A DNA stretch of 17,918 bases from the NCBI GenBank assembly GCA_964353455.1, contig CAYGWP010000022.1, positions 1-17,918 of the forward strand. The letters run 5' to 3'. This DNA is from CAYGWP01 sp964353455 (GTDB lineage: Bacteria > Planctomycetota > Phycisphaerae > FEN-1346). The position numbers and the translations under genes are program-made. Every line of letters starts with the position of its first letter. Within the stretch, counting starts at the first letter, position 1. The notes below the pieces were generated by a model, which made no database searches, was not told the origin of the DNA, and saw nothing but the letters and a program-made list of their open reading frames with translations. Of the stretch, positions 15,098 through 17,918 are shown one piece after another.

Positions 15098-16489
15098 ATG
15101 TCGCACCGTCTGACCCGTCGTGGACTTCTGAAGAGCGCTGCCGCAGGCGCGGGCGTCACCGTACTGACCTGGGGCTACCGTACCGATGCCTACGCCCAGG
15201 CGAAGAAACTGAACGTCGCCCTGATCGGCGTGGGCGGGCAGGGCGGGGCCGGGCACGGCATGGCCGGCGCCGAGAACGTCGTCGCCCTGTGCGACGCGGA
15301 TTCCGACGACAAGCACCTGGGCGCAGGCGCAAAGAAGTGGCCCGATGCCAAGACCTACACCGACTGGCGGAAAGTGTACGACAACCACAAAGACCTTAAT
15401 CTGGTGCTGGTTGCCACGCCCGACCACACGCACTTCCCTGCGGCGTACTCGGCGGTCATCCGCGGGTTCGGCTGCTACTGCGAGAAGCCGCTAACGCATT
15501 CCATCTGGGAGGCCCGCACGCTGGCCGAGGCGGTCAAGCAGAAGAAGGTCCCCACGCAGATGGGCAACCAGGGCCACGCCGGCCAGGGCAACCGCCGCAT
15601 CGTCGAGTGGGTCCGGGCGGGCGCCATCGGCACCATCAAGGAAGTCCACACGTGGACGAACCGGCCCATCTGGCCGCAGGGCAAGGTCGGCCCCTTCAAG
15701 AACGCAGAAGCGCCGGCCAACCTGAATTGGGACGCATGGATCGGCGTCGCCCCGATGAAGCCGTACTTCGTCAACGAGAAGAACGAGAGCCCGGTGCATG
15801 GGTTCAAGTGGCGCGGCTGGTTCGACTACGGCTGCGGCGCGGTCGGCGACATGGGCTGCCACACCTGGGACAGCGTGTGGTGGTCGATGGACCCGCGGTT
15901 CCCGCTCTCGGCCGAGCCGATCAAGGTGGTGGACCTGGGGACCGAGACGTTCCCGAAGCAGATGATCGTGAAGTGGGAATTCGGCCCCAGCGCGCCTGAC
16001 AGCCCGTTCAAGCGCCCCGCGTTCACGGCGTTCTGGTACGAGGGGGGCCTGAAGCCCGATTTGCCGGATGAGATCAAGGACGATCCGGCCCGCGAGAAGA
16101 AGGAACTGGCGGGCTCCGGCAACCTGTACATCGGCGACAAAGGCAAGATCCTTGTCACGGGCGACTACGGCGACAGCCCGGCAATCATACCGACCGCCAA
16201 GTTCGAGGAGTTCAAGGCCGGTCCGATGAAGGACATCCAGAGGATTCCGAACTCGCCCGGTCACCGCGAGGAACTCGTCAAGGCCTGCCGCGGCGAAGAG
16301 GCATGGGATTACCCGAAGTCGAACTTCACCTACGCCGGCCCGCTTGTCGAGGCGATGAACCTCGCCAACGTCGCCGTCCGCCTCGGCCAGAAGGTCACCT
16401 GGGACCCGAAGACCCTGAAGTGCCCGGGCTGCCCCGCCGCCGACCCGCTCATCAAGCGCGAGTACCGCAAGGGGTGGTGGAACGTTTGA
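15098..16489 (+). CDS. Tat-exported Gfo/Idh/MocA family oxidoreductase 2
   Basis: A 463-aa, intact member of the NAD(P)-dependent Gfo/Idh/MocA family. It has a Tat signal (TRRGLLKS at 6-13, hydrophobic AAAGAGVTVLTW, end near AYAQA). The Rossmann loop is GVGGQGG (44-50), followed by CDADSDD (65-71), ATPDHTHFP (106-114) and EKP (129-131). The C-terminal domain contains WRGWFDYGCGAVGDMGCH, with H255 as candidate catalytic base, and ends LIKREYRKGWWNV, the same ending type as oxidoreductase 1. The start is supported by GAGGAG (15085-15090), 7 nt before the ATG. The 191-bp tract 15803-15993 is almost identical in DNA to 17253-17443 in the next gene. It likely works on the sugars set free by the upstream glycosidases; the reaction is not known. 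Confidence 0.92.
   Translation: MSHRLTRRGLLKSAAAGAGVTVLTWGYRTDAYAQAKKLNVALIGVGGQGGAGHGMAGAENVVALCDADSDDKHLGAGAKKWPDAKTYTDWRKVYDNHKDLNLVLVATPDHTHFPAAYSAVIRGFGCYCEKPLTHSIWEARTLAEAVKQKKVPTQMGNQGHAGQGNRRIVEWVRAGAIGTIKEVHTWTNRPIWPQGKVGPFKNAEAPANLNWDAWIGVAPMKPYFVNEKNESPVHGFKWRGWFDYGCGAVGDMGCHTWDSVWWSMDPRFPLSAEPIKVVDLGTETFPKQMIVKWEFGPSAPDSPFKRPAFTAFWYEGGLKPDLPDEIKDDPAREKKELAGSGNLYIGDKGKILVTGDYGDSPAIIPTAKFEEFKAGPMKDIQRIPNSPGHREELVKACRGEEAWDYPKSNFTYAGPLVEAMNLANVAVRLGQKVTWDPKTLKCPGCPAADPLIKREYRKGWWNV
15803..15993 (+). repeat. Near-identical tract shared by oxidoreductases 2 and 3 (copy 1)
   Basis: The 191 bp align without gaps to 17253-17443, and by eye only seven bases differ, nearly all at third codon positions. 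Segments on both sides differ at many synonymous sites. The tract encodes the WRGWFDYGCGAVGDMGCH active-site region through KQMIVKWEFGPS. It points to recent gene conversion or a very recent local recombination between the tandem copies. Confidence 0.7.
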
Positions 16490-16507
16490 TTGGGTGCAAC
16501 TTTTAGC

Positions 16508-16526
16508 CGCGACCCGAAGGGTCGCG
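16508..16526 (+). repeat. Stem-loop between oxidoreductases 2 and 3
   Basis: CGCGACCC (16508-16515) pairs perfectly with GGGTCGCG (16519-16526) around a GAA loop, 19 bp after the stop of oxidoreductase 2. Only three Ts follow (16532-16534), so it is a poor terminator; a REP-like palindrome or an mRNA-processing or stabilising hairpin is more likely. Confidence 0.6.
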
Positions 16527-16538
16527 CGGCCTTTCCGC

Positions 16539-16543
16539 AGGAG
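16539..16543 (+). promoter_or_regulatory. Shine-Dalgarno fixing the start of oxidoreductase 3
   Basis: AGGAG lies 7 nt before the ATG at 16551. It excludes an in-frame ATG at 16494 whose 19 extra codons are made from the stem-loop 16508-16526. Confidence 0.8.
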
Positions 16544-16550
16544 CAGAAAA

Positions 16551-17918
16551 ATGTCTGATCGCATGACCCGTCGCGGACTCTTGAAGGGCACGGCCGTCGG
16601 CGCCGGCCTCATCGTTCTCGCCGGACCGTGGTCGGCCCGCACGTACGCACAGAACGGCAAGGTGCGGTTCGCCAACGTTGGCGTCGGCGGGCGCGGCGGC
16701 TCCCACCTCGGTTGGGCCTCGGCCGAGGAACTCGTCGCCGTCTGCGATGCCGACCGCGGCACCGTCGAGAAGGTCGCCGGCCAGCATGCCGGCGCCAAGA
16801 AGTTCGACGACTGGCGGAAACTGTTCGACGAGATGGCCCAGAAGATCGACGCCGTCGTTTGCGCCACGCCCGACCACACCCATTTCCCCGTCGCCTACAC
16901 GGCCGTCAAACTCGGCAAGCATTGCTACTGCGAAAAGCCGCTCACGCACGGCATCTGGGAGGCCCGCACGCTTGCCGAACTGGTGAAGCAGTAAAAGGTG
17001 GGCTCGCAGATGGGCAACCAGGGCCACGCCAACGAGGGCAACCGCCGCGTGGTCGAATGGGTCCGCGCCGGCGTCATCGGCGACGTCAAGGAAGTGCATA
17101 CCTGGACCAACCGCCCCATCTGGCCGCAGGGCAGGATCGGCCCCTTCAAGGAGGCCCCCGTCCCCGGCACACTCAACTGGGATTCCTGGATCGGCGTCGC
17201 CCCCATGCGGCCGTACTTCGTTGACGCGAAGGGAGAGAGCCCCGTCCACCGGTTCAAGTGGCGCGGCTGGTTCGACTACGGCTGCGGCGCGGTCGGCGAC
17301 ATGGGCTGCCACACGTGGGATTGCGTCTGGTGGTCGATGGACCCCCGGTTCCCGCTCTCGGCCGAACCGATCAAGGTGGTGGACCTGGGGACCGAGACGT
17401 TCCCGAAGCAGATGATCGTGAAATGGGAATTCGGCCCCAGCGCCGCCGACTCGCCGCTGAAGCGGCCGGGGTTCGTCGCGTTCTGGTACGAAGGGGGCCT
17501 CAAGCCCGAGGTGCCGGAGGAAATGAAGAACGACCCCGGCCCGACCGACGCCCCGGCGCCGCAGGCGGCGCAACCCAAGGCTGCCAAGGGCAAGAAGAGG
17601 GGCGGCGAGGCAAGCGGCGGAAAGGGACTCCCCGGCTCCGGCAGCCTGTTCATCGGCACCAAGGGCAAACTCCTCGTCGAAGGCGATTACGGCAACTCGC
17701 CTCGCCTCATCCCGACCGCCAAGATGGAAGAGTTCAAGAAGGGCCAGATGCAGACTATCGAGAAGATCGAGAAGTCGCCCGGACACCAGGCCGAGTTCGT
17801 CATGGCCTGCAAGGGCGAGAAGCCGTGGGACTTCCCGAAATCGAACTTCACCTACGGCGGGCCGCTCGTTGAGGCCATGCTCCTCGGAAACATCGTGGCG
17901 CGGCTTGGCAAGAAAGTG
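16551..17918 (+). pseudogene. Gfo/Idh/MocA oxidoreductase 3, interrupted by an in-frame TAA and cut by the window end
   Basis: It starts like its neighbours: Tat signal TRRGLLKG (6-13), GVGGRGG (44-50), CDADRG (65-70), ATPDHTHFP (105-113) and EKP (128-130). Codon 148 is TAA (16992-16994), where oxidoreductase 2 has Lys and oxidoreductase 1 has Ala, a variable position. The same frame then stays open to 17918 with full family conservation (KVGSQMGNQGH, WRGWFDYGCGAVGDMGCH, KSNFTYGGPLVEAM), so one nonsense change is the only defect seen. AAGGTGG (16995-17001) and an in-frame ATG at 17010 follow at once, so a second polypeptide could be made by reinitiation. A 24-residue Ala/Lys/Gly-rich insertion (about 17538-17627) is absent from the paralogues. 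The alternatives are a fresh pseudogene, a split gene or a sequencing error. TAA ends the gene at 10260 normally, so general recoding of TAA is unlikely. Confidence 0.8.
17253..17443 (+). repeat. Near-identical tract shared by oxidoreductases 2 and 3 (copy 2)
   Basis: This is the partner of 15803-15993, with about seven mismatches over 191 bp and no gaps. It lies downstream of the TAA in the interrupted gene, so this half has been in recent sequence exchange with the intact paralogue. Confidence 0.7.

Noticed and set aside
16494..16550. Upstream ATG for oxidoreductase 3
   Set aside because: The extra 19 codons translate the stem-loop and precede the Tat signal; AGGAG before ATG 16551 fits better.
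16992..16994. General reassignment of TAA to a sense codon
   Set aside because: TAA correctly ends the gene at 10258-10260, just before the next gene's RBS, and the other genes use TGA and TAG in normal places.
1..17918. CRISPR array, tRNA/rRNA genes, transposase or phage genes
   Set aside because: No regularly spaced direct repeats, tRNA-like cloverleaf sequence, rRNA-like stretch or transposase/integrase frame was recognised.

Overview
This GC-rich window looks like a metagenomic or environmental contig from the Planctomycetes-Verrucomicrobia-Chlamydiae superphylum, most likely Planctomycetota. The reasons are Tat-exported Gfo/Idh/MocA oxidoreductases in tandem, a formylglycine-generating-enzyme-like (SUMF) domain fused to a BNR sialidase-like domain, large secreted glycosidases with good Shine-Dalgarno sites, and many short palindromic repeats. 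The lineage is an inference from gene content; there is no rRNA or tRNA in the window.

Layout. Positions 1-467 hold no intact gene, only a 9-bp tandem/inverted repeat cluster and, on the minus strand, a short remnant of a TolB/WD40-like beta-propeller C-terminus. A SUMF-sialidase fusion gene (468-2468, minus) and a secreted beta-sandwich protein (2824-3900, plus) diverge from a 355-bp intergenic region. That region carries a near-consensus sigma70-type promoter and a leader able to form alternative stem-loops. A strong intrinsic terminator follows the secreted protein and faces the end of a copper-type P1B ATPase (3985-6342, minus). Divergent from the ATPase, a long plus-strand cluster runs to the window end. 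It encodes a 1273-aa secreted protein with two putative glycosidase barrels (6439-10260), a parallel beta-helix protein (10274-12040), a GH51-like glycosidase (12050-13528), and three tandem Tat-signal Gfo/Idh/MocA proteins (13619-14977, 15098-16489, 16551-window end). The third is interrupted by an in-frame TAA.

How the genes work together. Genes 6439 to 13528 are 9-13 bp apart and surely co-transcribed; the oxidoreductases follow in the same orientation after gaps of 61-120 bp. All products carry Sec or Tat export signals, so the cluster is read as an extracytoplasmic glycan-processing system. Hydrolytic enzymes (GH5/39-like, GH101/DUF5696-like, GH51-like, beta-helix) would cut a complex polysaccharide, and folded NAD(P)-loaded oxidoreductases sent out by Tat would act on the released or terminal sugars. 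The substrate cannot be read from sequence alone; the sialidase-like and GH101-like modules make a mucin-like or other animal/algal glycan possible.

The most unusual signals are short palindromes sitting inside coding sequences in frame (569-615, 2158-2184, 6124-6169). One shares its core with the intergenic terminator at 3933-3976. Also notable are a roughly 190-bp near-identical tract between the second and third oxidoreductase genes, and the nonsense codon in the third followed by an SD-like sequence and an in-frame ATG.
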